A DNA stretch of 64,000 nucleotides from Dipteronia dyeriana (GCA_032871835.1 CM065296.1:114524146-114588145); one strand, 5' to 3'; positions 12,003 through 22,849 are shown, counted from the first letter of the stretch. Numbers and translations are program-made. The notes: a model not told the origin generated them from the sequence alone.

Positions 12003-12557
12003 TGTAAGAATTATGTAAATATATAATTAAATAGATCTCGTATTGTATGCATAAGTATAAATAAATACGTACCTGGAAACGCAACGGAAAACATTCAATT
12101 CGTAGAGACTTAACCTCGAATCCATAATAACGTAATAACTTGAAAATAAAACAAGGAGCATAATTAAAACAATAGAGAGTCTTCTACTCTCTTCTCATCT
12201 TCCTCAGATTGTCTAATGGGGAGACAATTCTATAATACGTTCATTGTGAGTGAGAGTAGGGACCCCCTATATATATAGTATAACTTCCTAGATACCTAAC
12301 CCATAAATGATTCTCAAAACCCTAATATGATGGCTAGTCCTAATAGGAATACTAGACCCACACATATATAATAGCTCATACCATATCCTATATATATTTA
12401 ATGTAGCTAAAGTACACTGAGCTCAACAATATTGATCACATTAATAACATACTTTATCCGGTCAATTCTCACTTACTTAAACATTACAATCAATTTGGTT
12501 TTCATAAACTCAAAATATAATGTCATAAACTGCTCACAATTTTATAAAAATCTTACA
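12003..12557 (-). repeat. 5' LTR of the LARD-like element
   Basis: Direct repeat partner of 5965-6518. On the minus strand it starts TGTAAGATTTTTATAAAATT and would contain the promoter. TATA-like sequence lies within the 'ctatatatatag' region near 12268-12279. Confidence 0.88.
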
Positions 12558-13068
12558 TTGATCGTAAGAGAGCCCATCGAGTCTGGTAATGTTCAAGGTT
12601 CTAATCATCGTTACCACATGTGGTATTTAAAGAAAACACACACACAAGATTTCATGTTACTCTGATACATCTTTTGAATGCATAAAATTCTCCTAATCTT
12701 GGGCTGGTAATATATACCACAAATATATAAAGTGGATTTCAAATATATCAATTCACAGTGCCCACTTTTCTGTTAGCAGAAATTGGGAGAGTGTAGCTCT
12801 TTCATCAACCTGAAACAGGGAATGGGATTTGATCTCTTTTGGAGGATCGTAAGAATCTGCGTAGAACTTGAAAAATAAAATAACTAAATGATATATTCTC
12901 CTCATTCAATTCTCCTACGACAAAAAAATATAAGAAGAACCTTTGGTTTATCCTGGAAAGAGAAGGATTAATTAGTTAAAGTAACAGTCCCAAACCTGTT
13001 TTCTTGCCATGTAGTTGATCTTTTAAAAAGAAACTAGACTAAATTAAATTAATAAATGACGCCCAAAT
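12558..13068 (+). other. Spacer with resemblance to EF-hand gene promoters
   Basis: No coding frame. Two blocks resemble EF-hand gene flanks. 12755-12812 ('cccacttttctgttag', 'ctttcatcaacctgaaac') matches 4925-4980 and about 20567-20625. 12955-13010 ('tggaaagagaaggattaattag', 'cagtcccaaacct') matches 4050-4105 before gene 1. This suggests a third copy of the gene's upstream region whose gene body is missing, cut off where the Gypsy element inserts at 13069. Confidence 0.5.
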
Positions 13069-13441
13069 TGACGCAGGGGGTTTTCCAATTCAGCTCAACC
13101 AATACCGTGATTAACTGAGTAACTGTGTAATGCATTTAATCACTTTTCAAGTCTTTCTAAATGTATTTAGTTAAGTTGCATGAATGACAATAATTACTGA
13201 GGACCTTTGATATTTCCTAAGTTAAGGAGGGATGTTCCTTGGCTTTTATTTAAGACCATTCTCTACTATGGAAATAAACAGATTTTGGAGTTTCAAGAAT
13301 ATAATCGGTCTCTAACTTTAGAAGAAGGAGTTCCTATATGTATCTAACTCTTATCTCTTTGGTGGATTCCAATTAAGTGGCGAGTTGACATTTTTAAGTT
13401 CTTGTTTCCTTAATTTTGGTTTCCAAAAATTTTCGGTGTCA
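13069..13441 (+). repeat. 5' LTR of Gypsy element 1
   Basis: Begins TGACGCAGGGGG and ends TTTCGGTGTCA. It aligns throughout with 19979-20350 with scattered substitutions. A 'cttttatttaagac' segment may act as the TATA region. Confidence 0.88.
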
Positions 13442-13447
13442 GTTTTT

Positions 13448-13459
13448 TGGTATCAGAGC
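13448..13459 (+). promoter_or_regulatory. Primer binding site of Gypsy element 1
   Basis: TGGTATCAGAGC, complementary to the 3' end of initiator tRNA-Met, lies six bases after the 5' LTR. Confidence 0.85.
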
Positions 13460-13921
13460 AACAATCTATGGTAGGACGGGGTGGTCGCGTTACTCGCAAC
13501 AACCGTGGTGGTCGTGGCATACATCACAACACAAAACCTACATAGCGAGAAAGAGATCTTCGTGACATTGAAATGGATAATCTGAAAAGACAAGTGCAAC
13601 AACTAGGAGAACGTCTTGCACGTTTCGAAACTCAAGAACGTGTTGATTTTTATCATGGTTTTGAGAATGAAGCTTCAACTGAAGAGGATGATATTAACCC
13701 ATTTAACCATGTGTGTGGTAGAGAATCAAGTGGAGAAGATCATCCAAGGTGTCGTGGAAGAAATTATGTTTTCCCACAATGAGGTCTTGATGTCAAGGTA
13801 GACATCTCAGAGTTTGCAGGGAAAACGCACACAGAAGAATTTATTGATTGGCTCAATACAGTGGAACGAGTGTTTGATTATAAAAATGTTGAAGATGAAA
13901 AAAAGGTGAAACTAGTGGTAT

Positions 13922-16064
13922 TGATCGGAACGATTTATATACCTATTTGAGGTCCCAATTACCTAGCTTTTGTTCTTATTTTCAAGTATATTTTGGTATT
14001 TGATGTGTTTGTGAGCCTTGTGTAGGTACATGTTCCCTACGGAAGTTATTTGAGCTTAATTGAAGAGTTTTGGAGGTTAAAGGGCAGAATTTGGAATAGC
14101 TTATGCAGACACCCCAACTTTGGAAAGTTATATCTCTATCCTTCGATCGAACTACGTCGCCCATAACCACTTTTCGGAAAGCCCCGGAGGTCTTATTTTC
14201 AACATACTTTATAGATTGCGATTCCAATATTTACAGAGAAAGTTATGACTGTTTTCGTAATGGTACGCAGAGGTGAGGTACGCAACCGCGAGAGACCAAT
14301 TTGCAAACCTCGTTTTGTACCGCGTTGAAGGGCAGCAACCTCCAAAAAGTGATGTGCGGTTCGCGGTGTTGATGCCTACAGCACATCGTACCGCACATCT
14401 TGACAGAAATGCATTTTTCAGCTATTTTCATAGGGGTATTCTTGTCTTTTCACCCAAAAGTCTTGCCCTAACCTCCCACACTATAAATACCCCATTTTCT
14501 CCTCATTCTTGACATCTCTCTTCACCTCTCTTCCCCTCTTTTCCCCTTTTCACACCTCTTCTCTTCTTCTTCCATTTTCTTTCACCTCTTGCTTCCATGG
14601 AGGTTTTTCCTCCATGGGAGCTCACCATACACCTCCACCTCACCATTATACACTTCCTCCATCCATCTTAGAGTAGATTACAAAGGAATTAGGAGTCAAA
14701 ACCGAGCTAGGAAGGCTAGGAGCATCTTTGGAGGACTTGTCTTCAAAGGTTTGCTCTTATTTACTCATTTCTTTATATTTCTTGTATTCTTTGATGTATT
14801 CCACCAATTTGGGGATATTGTAAACCTACACTTGTGTAATAAATATATTGATTGTTCTTAAATTCATTTGGGTTTTGTTTTGCTCTTTGATATATGTGTT
14901 TTTATACTCTTAATATGATATGTATGTGTATGAATTGTTAGAAATTAATATGTGTCCATGATTGGGTTTAGGAATAGTTGTAATTTAGAGTAGAAATTAG
15001 ATACCCGTGATTGTTGATTGATTGATGGATGACTTGAAATTTCATATATTGAGTAATTTGAGTAATATGGATTTTAGCCCCAAAGAGTAGAAAATGTTTC
15101 AGTTCAGGCTTTTAGTTGCTAAATTGACCTTGGTTCATATGCTTATTCTTAATGGGTCTTTGTATTAAGACACGATTATCCATCCACGTGACAGGATTGG
15201 GTGATGAATTGATTGTGGGAAAATTCCCTAATCTAGAGGATGAACCTTTAACCTAAATTGAATGTTCTTAATGATATAACAATCACATTGTTGCATATAG
15301 TTGTTAGGTAAACTTGTTTTCCATGTTTAGCCATCCTAGGGAGTTGACTAAACCGAATCTTTGACATAAAAGTAAAGACCACCGACATTTTTCTTGTGCT
15401 TGTGTTGTTATATGGATGTTTTGAGTGCTTAAAGCCTTTGCTTAATTGATCACTTTGTAATTGATCCATGGTTAGATGCTATGTACCGAGAGGAGACGCA
15501 TTTGACAATGCTTAGATAAACATTCACTATGCTTGACTAGAAAGTGCTAGAACCACTAGGCTAGCGTATAGGGTTCAATTTGTATTCCACGTGCTTAATG
15601 GGTTCATATATATTGTTCAAATTGCTCGAGAGAGATTTCGGGTATATATGGATACTATCTCTAAGACATCGAGAGAGATTAGAGATTAATTAAGGGAATA
15701 CGAGCCTATGTATACTTGCACATTTGAGGATTAGGTGAGTCTAGAACATAATTAGGAGGATTGTCACGGTTGAGTTGTTTCTCTAGTGTAACCACATTTC
15801 ATGCATATCTCCATTCCATCTATCATTGTATACATCATTTATATAAGTTATTTAGTTATATTATTATTCATTTTCCGCACACGCAACATACGAGTCCGCT
15901 TGAAGTGTTGTAATAATAGCTAGAATTAGAGACGGTCGGTGAATCCCACCTCCCTGTGGATCGATCCCTTGCTTAGCGATGTGCTAGTCTCTGTGACTTG
16001 TGCCATTGCGAGGCCAAACTTAAATATTCATATTTGACGACACTGTAACGACATGTCCCGATCA
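13922..16064 (+). mobile_element. Solo LTR (copy A) of an Athila/Tat-like Gypsy family
   Basis: A 2143-bp unit starting TGATCGGAAC and ending TGTCCCGATCA, inserted in the gag of Gypsy element 1. It has no coding frame. A TATA box (ctataaata, 14481-14489) sits mid-unit, and its right part has the 'ccctgtggatcgatccc' region seen near Athila/Tat LTR ends. A second copy (33383-35524) in reverse orientation is 2142 bp long. Flanks are GGTAT and ACTAT, a decayed 5-bp target duplication. A full parent element is not present, so LTR-LTR recombination is inferred. Confidence 0.8.
14481..14489 (+). promoter_or_regulatory. TATA box of solo LTR copy A
   Basis: The sequence ctataaata is followed by a CT-rich leader ('tctcttcacctctcttcccc'), a common arrangement at plant LTR transcription starts. 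The same block is kept in copy B on the opposite strand (about 34955-34965). Confidence 0.6.
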
Positions 16065-16868
16065 ACTATCAATTTGAAGAAACATGCTTCGAATTGGTGG
16101 GAGCACCTTAAGAATCAATGGGCTCGAGAAGGGAATTAGCGAATTGTTACGTGGACCAAGATGAAGAAAGAATTGAAGAAGAAGTTTGTACCACAACACT
16201 ATCTCCAAGACGCGTTTTTGAAGTTTCATAACTTCAAACCGAGAGATTTATCAGTGGACGAGTTCACAGCAGAATTTGACAATCTCAGGATGTTTTGAGA
16301 AATTGATGAACTAGAAGAGCAAATTATTGCTCGTTACCTTGGTGGCCTTCGAACAGAGATTTGCAACACCATACAGTTGCAACAGTACTGGTCATTTAAT
16401 GATGTAATAAAGCTTTCTTTGAAGGTAGAGAAGAAATTGAAGGAAAGTCGCAGCAAATCATGGTTCAAGGAAAACACTGTGAAAGGTGTGTCTACTAACA
16501 CTGCAAAAAATGTTCCTCAAAACAGTGCAAAGACAGAAGTGACACCAAGAACAATGGGAAAACAAGGGATAACAGCAAGTTCAAGTCGTCCATCCACGAT
16601 CCGGTGTTTCAAGTGTCAAGGGTTGGGCCATATTGCATCAGAGTGTCCTAACCGTAAGATAATTTCCCTTGTTGAAGAAGTGGACGAACATGCCCTAGAT
16701 GAGAATTGTCAAAGTGAGGATGAAGGACCAAAGTTTGATGAAGAAATCACCTATGGTGATCAAGGTGAAAGCTTAGTTATTCGGCGAAGCTTGAATACAA
16801 CCTATGCTGAAGAAGATAGTTGGCTGTGAAACAACATTTTCCATACGCGATGTACTGTCTTTGGAAAA

Positions 16869-17519
16869 GTGTGCATTACTATCATTGATGGTGGAAGTTG
16901 TGAAAACGTAGTTGCTACCACCACGGTGGAAAAATTGAATTTGAAGACCAAGAACCATCCACGACCTTATAAACTTTCTTGGTCACAAAAGGGGAATGAG
17001 GTAAAAGTAGATAAAAGAAGTTTAATTCAATTTTCTATTGGGAAGATTTATCGAGATAAAGTATGGTGCGATGTTGTTCCTATAGATGCTTGCCATCTAT
17101 TACTTGGTAGGCCGTGGCAATATGACAGGAGAATTGTTCATGATGGATTCAAAAACACCTACTCTTTTGAAAAGGATTATGCGAAGATAGTTCTAGGTCC
17201 CGTAAAGATGGAAGACATTTTAAAGCCTTCAAGGGGTGTGGGAGGAAATCTGTTGTCTAAGTCTGAATTCCTTGGTGAGATGCGAGAACAGAATATGACT
17301 TATATATTGTTGGTGCTAGAAGCCAACACAGATAATTTGGAAATCCCTCATCTGCTGCAAACTTTGTTTCATGATTTTCAAGATGTCATTGCTGATACGA
17401 TCCCATCAGGATTACCTCCAATGAGAAGTATTCAACATTGTATTGACTTTATACCAGGTGCTGTTATTCCAAATAAGACAGCCTACAGAATGAATCCCAA
17501 GGAGTTTGAGGAGTTATAA
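16869..17519 (+). pseudogene. Gypsy 1 aspartic protease and start of reverse transcriptase
   Basis: The frame begins in the retropepsin active-site region ('TIIDGGSCENV', with DGG in place of the canonical D[ST]G, a variant often seen in this group). It continues with the 'CHLLLGRPWQYDR' flap-end motif and reaches the RT entry 'YRMNPKEFEEL', where a stop at 17517 ends it. In an intact element this enzyme cleaves the polyprotein. Confidence 0.85.
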
Positions 17520-18690
17520 AGGCAAGTAGATGAACTAGTAACCAAAGGACTGGTGAGGGAAAGTATGAATCCCTGTGTTGTGCCTGCATTGCTTGTGCAT
17601 AAGAAAGATGGGTCATGGCTTATGTGAGTGGATAGTCGGGTAGTAAACAAGATCACCATCAAGTACCGGTTCCCGATTCCCCGCCTTGACGATCTTCTTG
17701 ATCAACTCCATGGAGCAACAGTTTTCTAAAAAATTGACCTACAGAGCGGTTACCATTAAATTCTCATGAGGCCTGGAGATGAATGGGAAACTGCTTTCAA
17801 AACTATAGATGGCTTATATGAGTGGATGGTAATGCCCTTTGGATTATCTAATGCTCCAAGTATGTTTGTGAGACTCATGAATTACATTCTCAAATTTTTT
17901 ATTGGGCATTTTGTGGTTGTGTATTTTGATGATATCCTCATCTACAACCAACATCAGGAGTCTCATTTAAAACATTTATGCCAAGTATTTCAAGTACCGC
18001 GAGATCAAAAGTTGTTGCAAATTTGAAGAAGTGTGAATTTCTAACAAGCTAGTATTTTTAGGCTTTGTCATTTCAGATGATGGAATTATGGTTGATCCTA
18101 GCAAGATTGAAGCCATTACAAGTTGGCCAATTCCAACTACACTTCATGATATTCGAAGCTTTCACGGCTTAGCTTCTTTTTATCGCCGGTTTATCAAAGG
18201 ATTTAGTACTCTCATTGCCCCAATCACAGAGTTTAAAAGGGGGAAGTTTCCAGTGGAACCTGGAAGCACATAAGAGTTTTGAGTTGATAAAGAAAAAGAT
18301 GACAGAGGCCCCTATCCTTGCACTTCCAAATTTCATCAAAGTGTTCGAAGTGGATTGTGATGCCTCTAATGTAGGAATTGGTGCAGTACTCAGCTAAGAA
18401 GGTAAACATGTTGCCTTTTTCAGTGAAAAATTGAATAATTCTCGTGCCAGGTACTCCACCTATGACAAAGAATTTTATGCTATCATTCGAGCCTTGAATC
18501 AATGGAGACATTATCTTATTTATAAAGAGTTTATCCTATTTTCTGATTATGAGGCATTATGATTTATTAATGGACAACACAAGTTGAACAACCAGCATGC
18601 TAGGTGGGTTGAATTTATGTAGGCCTATACTTTTCACATTAAGCACAAGTCTGGCAAGCTGAATCAGGTTGCAAATGCATTAAACAGAAG
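17520..18690 (+). pseudogene. Gypsy 1 reverse transcriptase and RNase H remnant
   Basis: Fragments in two frames cover the RT fingers ('[16 protein letters not shown]'), palm ('[17 protein letters not shown]') and the catalytic YFDD motif in '[11 protein letters not shown]'. These are followed by the thumb/connection ('[19 protein letters not shown]') and RNase H ('[17 protein letters not shown]'). Stops occur at about 17623, 17727, 17758 and 18396, with frameshifts near 18025 and 18270. Confidence 0.88.
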
Positions 18691-18709
18691 ACATGCTCTT
18701 TTAAGCACT

Positions 18710-19950
18710 ATGCAAGTGAAAGTTTTGGGTTTTAAAGTGTTGAAGGAATTGTATCATGATGATCCTTTCTTTAAAAAGATTTGGATTGAATGTCATAGTG
18801 GGCCATGCAATCCTTATGTTTTACAAAAAGGGTTCCTTTATAAAGGAACACGGCTCTGCATTCCAGCATGTTCTTTAAGAGAAGCAATCATAACAGAAGC
18901 TCATGGTGGTGGGTTAACTAGACACTTTGGAAGAGATAAAACTTTGTCGCTGGTTGAAGAACACTTTTATTGGCCAAGAATAGTGCGAGATGTAGCAAGA
19001 CATGTAGAAAGATGTCGTACGTGTCATATAGCTAAAACTCATGGACAAAACACTGGATTATACACTCCTCTTCCTGTTCCAATGGCTCATTGGGAGGACG
19101 TGAGCAATGATTTTGTGGTAGGATTACCTCGAACACAGCGACACAAAGACTCTGTTATGGTAGTTGTTGATAGGTTTTCAAAGATGGCTCACTTTGTGCC
19201 ATGCGAAAAACCTTAGATGCTTATCAGATTGCTGAATTGTACTTCAAAGAGATAGTCAAACTTCATGGTGTTCCAAAAACTATCACTTTAGATCGTGACT
19301 CAAAATTTGTGGGACATTTTTGGCGAACCTTGTGGCGAAAGCTAGGAACCAAGCTGCAGTTCAGTTCTTCATACCACCCACAAACTGATGGACAAACTAA
19401 AGCTGTCAATCGCAGTTTGGGAAATCTCTTAAGAAGCTTGGTGGGCAAAAATATTCGCCAATGGGGTCTTACACTAGCTCAAGCAGAATTTGCTTATAAC
19501 ATGTCTGCAAGTCAAACTACTGGCACCAGTCCATTTTGGTAGTTTATGGACGAAATCCAATAAGTCTTTTGGACTTAGCCCCACTTACTACAAGTTTTCA
19601 ATTAAATGGAGATGCAGCAGAACAAGCAGAAAACATTAAGAAGTTGCATGAGTAGGTCCGAATGCACATAATCAAACAAAATGAGAAGTGTCGGAAGCAA
19701 GCTAACAAACATAGGAAACCAACAACATTCAAGGAAGGTGATTTGGTGTGTATTCATCTACGCAAGGAGCGATTTCCTCATGGGAAGCATGGAAAGTTGA
19801 AGCCGAGAGCGGATGGTCCTTTTAAAGTGATCCAGTAAATTAGAGACAATGCATACAAGATTGAGCTTCAAGGATACTATGGTGTTTCTGCAACATTTAA
19901 TGTAGCAGACCTTTCTCCTTGTCATGATGACAACTAAGAAGAGAACTTAG
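18710..19950 (+). pseudogene. Gypsy 1 integrase remnant
   Basis: An HHCC zinc domain ('HFYWPRIVRDVARHVERCRTCHIAKTHG') is followed by the catalytic core. Aspartates are present in 'SNDFVVGLP' and 'LDRDSKF'. The third catalytic position, normally Glu in 'TDGQTE', is lysine here (codon 19399-19401). A frameshift lies at about 19205-19214. C-terminal coding similarity ('FPHGKHGKLKPRADGPFKV', 'VSATFNVADLSPC') runs to a stop at about 19936. Confidence 0.88.
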
Positions 19951-19978
19951 GGACGAGTTCACGTGCAACGAAAGCGTA

Positions 19979-20350
19979 TGACACAAGGGATTTTCCAATT
20001 CAGCTCAACCAATACCGTGATTAACTGAGTAACTATGTAATGCATTTAATCATTTTTCATGTCTTTCTAAATGTATTTAGTTAAGTTGCATGAATGACAA
20101 TAATTGCTGAGGACCTTTGATATTTCCTAAGTCAATGAGGGATGTTCCTTGGCTTTTATTTAAGACCTTTCTCTACTATGGAAATAAACAGATTTTGAAG
20201 TTTCAAGAATATAATCAGTCTCTAACTTTAGAGAAGGAGTTCTTCTATTTATCTAACTCTTATCTCTTTGGTGGATTCCAATAGAGTGGCGAGTTCATAT
20301 TTTTAAGTTCTTGTTTGCTTAATTTTGGTTCCCAAAATTTTCCGGTGTCA
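19979..20350 (+). repeat. 3' LTR of Gypsy element 1
   Basis: Begins TGACACAAGGG and ends TTTCCGGTGTCA. It is the partner of 13069-13441 and is followed directly by the caaat target duplication. Confidence 0.88.
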
Positions 20351-20389
20351 CAAATTGATTTCTTTTTCTAAATTCGAATATATAGTACA

Positions 20390-21110
20390 TACAAAAATGC
20401 TAAGAACATCTAGAAACAAAAATAGGGTTTGTTTGGTTGATGGTGGTTCAAATATGATCTTATTAGGTAGATATTTGATTCCAGTCATATTTATTCCTAC
20501 TTCTCAACATGGTCTACAAGTTAAAATAAAGTGGATATATTCTAAAAACCACTTCTCGAATGCCCACTTTTCTTCTTCATAAATAAATGTAGATTTTTTA
20601 ATTATCAACCTGAAAGATGAAAAGGTAGGTATTCTGTATTTTTTTAGTCAAATAAATCCTCATCGATCTATCTCGGTATTTTATAAATATATATATTTGT
20701 CTCAACTTTTTCTTTACTCCAGTTTCAGGATTCTCATTTTACCGAACACTATGGAGAACCTTCGCTTTGCCTAAAAAATATTTTAAAAAATAAAAGATTA
20801 ATTAGGGTATATTTATTCCCTTTTTCAATTAGTAAATAGTACACTTCCTAAAAAATTCGATTTTTGAATTTTTTATTGTAAAATGCGGTCATGATTTTAA
20901 TTCATCAGCTACAGCATTACTGACATAATAATTACAAATCAACTAGTATAGTTTGAGATGAAATATATTATGTGCTATATTTCATTATAAAGTATAATAT
21001 ATAGTCTTAATATGATTTAAAGGTAAAAATAATCATTCAGCCTAATAATGATCTGTCGTGGTCATTACACAGTGTATTAAAAAAAATCTATGGAGATTTC
21101 AGACACTCTT
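20390..21110 (+). repeat. Segmental duplication, copy 2 (upstream of EF-hand gene 2)
   Basis: Counterpart of 2338-3960 upstream of gene 1, without the two LINE tails found there. It therefore shows both empty target sites (near 20815 and 21010). Around 20930-20990 'caaatcaactagtatagttt' and 'gaaatatattatgtgctat' match 3350-3400. Non-coding; it presumably carries part of gene 2's promoter. Confidence 0.85.
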
Positions 21111-21174
21111 CGTCCTCTATATGTATTTACATAGTATAGCATAGTGATATAGATAGGTAAGCATATACCAAGCA

Positions 21175-21306
21175 GCCTCCTCCTTTCTAATATACCAATC
21201 ACTCTCCAAAACAAATCCATTTCTATAGCAATAGAGAACAGCCTCCTCCTTTATAATGTACCAATCACTCTCCAAAACAAATCCATGTCTATAGCCATAG
21301 AGAACA
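21175..21306 (+). repeat. Tandem 66-bp duplication spanning the start of EF-hand gene 2
   Basis: Two 66-bp units (21175-21240 and 21241-21306) begin 'gcctcctccttt' and end 'atagagaaca'. They differ at a handful of positions. The second unit contains the start codon (atgtctatagcc, ATG at 21285). The first has attt at the same place and so lacks an ATG. Confidence 0.92.
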
Positions 21307-21620
21307 GCAGGGGAGGCCTTTCTTTCGTAAGGAGAAAAGGTGTGAGAGTCCCGTACACAGAAGCACAATTAGAACATATGTTGATGCAGTTTGACAGTGA
21401 TGGAGATGGCCGACTCAGCAAAAAAGACCTTACAAAGGCATTGGAGAGCCTCGGTTCCAGTTTCCCAGCTTGGCGGGTCTGGCGAGCGCTTTGCCATGCT
21501 GATGAAGATGGAGATGGATATATAAGCAAAGACGAACTCAACAGCCTCGTCAAGTATATTGTCAAACAAGGTTATGATGTTAGTAAATGGAGTGATTTTT
21601 TAATCCATGTTAGATTCTAG
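21285..21620 (+). CDS. Small two-EF-hand calcium-binding protein (array copy 2)
   Basis: The 111-residue intronless protein probably acts as a soluble Ca2+ sensor. EF loop 1 is residues 37-48 (DSDGDGRLSKKD), ending in Asp rather than Glu at position 12, which usually weakens or alters Ca2+ binding. Loop 2 is 73-84 (DEDGDGYISKDE) with full ligands. The linker 'SSFPAWRVWRALCHAD' is shared with copies 3 and 4. The N-terminus (MSIAIENSRGGLSFVRRKG) is basic and unlike the others, and is encoded partly by the 66-bp duplicated unit. The C-terminus runs past the usual KxGY end by about 14 residues (DVSKWSDFLIHVRF), apparently by loss of an earlier stop. Start chosen as the first ATG. Confidence 0.88.
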   Translation: MSIAIENSRGGLSFVRRKGVRVPYTEAQLEHMLMQFDSDGDGRLSKKDLTKALESLGSSFPAWRVWRALCHADEDGDGYISKDELNSLVKYIVKQGYDVSKWSDFLIHVRF

Positions 21621-22588
21621 TAGTCTAGCAGATGATGAATATATGATCTTTGACTTTGAAGTTTTTTGTTTTACTTCTTTCTGTTTAGTCTTTTATTTGT
21701 AGTTGTAATCTGTATAGTTGCGTTCCTGGCGTGATTGAGAAACTCTTGCAAGCTCAATATATATATATTTTTGTCAAAATAAAGCTTCAGCAGTTAATGT
21801 ATATATATGGGTAGATCAATCTTATGAGTTGTGAATAACTGTTTTTCACTGTTATCTTATCTTGATATGTTATTGTAATTTTTATTGCGGAACTTTTGTT
21901 CCAATACGTCCAAACGATTCAAATCAGACAATTATTCACATGAATGGTTCACGCAACATAACATATTTCCAATAGCCCAGCCCTCATGAAATAAGTGCGG
22001 TTAGATATACCCACTGGGTGGTACACCAACTGATAGTCTATTTATACCCCACTTTTTTTTGACTATGTAGTATTTTTTTTCTTTATCAAAATTACTTAAA
22101 GAAACTTACAATTTAAGTAAAAAAATCTTCTACAAAGTAAATATATTAAAACTCCACATTTCTTTTTCAAAATAAAATTACAAAAAACCCCACATTCTTA
22201 TAACCTATTTTTTGAAAAAAAAAATATTAACTCTTAAACCCTAAAATTTACATCTTATGCATATACAAAATGATATAATTAGAGATAGATATCAAGCAAA
22301 TTGAAGAATTATTCTTTAGAATGATATTAAGTTGTCGTTGTTGTGTTGAAACAACCTTTTTTTTTTTCATTTCCACCATGAAATAAGAAGGAAAAAAATA
22401 AACAAAAGGAAAAACTAAATCGTTTAATGGAGGTGAGAGAGAGAGACGTATTATATAGGGATCAAAGACGAGATATATTAAGTTTGAAAAATAAGTAAAC
22501 TGAGTAGTATTAGAAAAAAATCAACAAAATTAATAACTCATTTAATATTATTTAATTAAATCAAAAAATTTAAAAGTGGAACATATAG
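21621..22588. other. Non-coding 3' flank of gene 2
   Basis: AT-rich, with long T and A runs and no supported gene. A GA tract ('ggtgagagagagagac') lies at about 22430-22446. Confidence 0.5.
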
Positions 22589-22767
22589 AGTAACGTTAGA
22601 CGTCCCAATTTCTTTTTTCAAATTCTGCCCCAAATAATGTGGCACGTGAGGTGTCAACATCTTATAAATCAAGAGATTATGTGGCAACTAATGTGATGTT
22701 GACACCTCACATGCCACATCATTTGGGATAAAATTTAAAAAAACAATTTGTGATGTCTAGCATTACT
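22589..22767. mobile_element. Fold-back MITE of about 179 bp
   Basis: Two arms of roughly 70 bp are inverted copies. The left arm starts agtaacgttagacgtc and the right arm's reverse complement starts agtaatgctagacatc. Both contain 'tgaggtgtcaacatc'. The short centre is non-coding. No transposase is near, so it would be a non-autonomous DNA element. The superfamily cannot be assigned and the target duplication is unclear. Confidence 0.8.
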
Positions 22768-22849
22768 TGGGGCATAAATAGACCGGTAGAAAGTATGCCA
22801 ACAACGAGAAAATATGGGTTTTAGTCACTTCTCCAAGTTAGTGTTTCAA

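Larger units (their letters stand above)
5965..12557 (-). mobile_element. Complete non-coding LTR retrotransposon (LARD-like)
   Basis: Two direct repeats of 554 and 555 bp (5965-6518 and 12003-12557), each bounded TGTAAGA...TCTTACA, flank about 5.5 kb with no retroviral-type coding frame. On the minus strand the upstream LTR is followed at once by a tRNA-iMet-type primer site (TGGTATCAGAGC, 12001 down to 11990). The other LTR is preceded by the polypurine tract cttaagtgggagaa (6532 down to 6519), so the element is minus-oriented. Flanks are ttggt (5960-5964) and ttgat (12558-12562), a one-mismatch 5-bp target duplication. This matches the LARD class, which relies on proteins of autonomous partners. 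Complete decay of a coding element is the alternative. Confidence 0.85.
13468..16829 (+). pseudogene. Gypsy 1 gag, interrupted by solo LTR
   Basis: Gag starts at the ATG at 13468 and is broken by a stop within 80 bp. It resumes at 13573 with a coiled-coil-like stretch ('DNLKRQVQQLGERLARFE'). The capsid homology ('FAGKTHTEEFIDWLNTVERVF') runs to 13921, jumps the insertion, and resumes at 16065 ('LKKHASNWWEHLKNQW'). A CCHC zinc knuckle lies at 16605-16646 (CFKCQGLGHIASEC), which in the family packages the element RNA. In-frame stops occur at about 16138 and 16299. Confidence 0.85.
13069..20350 (+). mobile_element. Degenerate Ty3/Gypsy retrotransposon with nested solo LTR
   Basis: LTRs of 373 bp (13069-13441) and 372 bp (19979-20350) flank a gag-protease-RT-RNase H-integrase order, which defines Gypsy. 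The target duplication caaat is perfect (13064-13068 and 20351-20355). Removing the nested solo LTR (13922-16064) leaves about 5.1 kb. The integrase C-terminal motif 'YYGVSATFNVADLSP' and coding sequence that runs up to the 3' LTR recall CRM/Reina-type chromoviruses, but no chromodomain is evident and the clade is uncertain. Many stops and frameshifts make it inactive. Confidence 0.9.

Noticed and set aside
13448..13459. TGGTATCAGAGC motifs considered as tRNA gene ends
   Set aside because: They occur only just after LTRs, without a cloverleaf upstream, and are primer binding sites.
13922..16064. Unit with TGATCGG...CCGATCA ends read as a DNA transposon
   Set aside because: No transposase, a 5-bp target duplication in the second copy, TG...CA termini, a TATA box and LTR-like layout point to a solo LTR.
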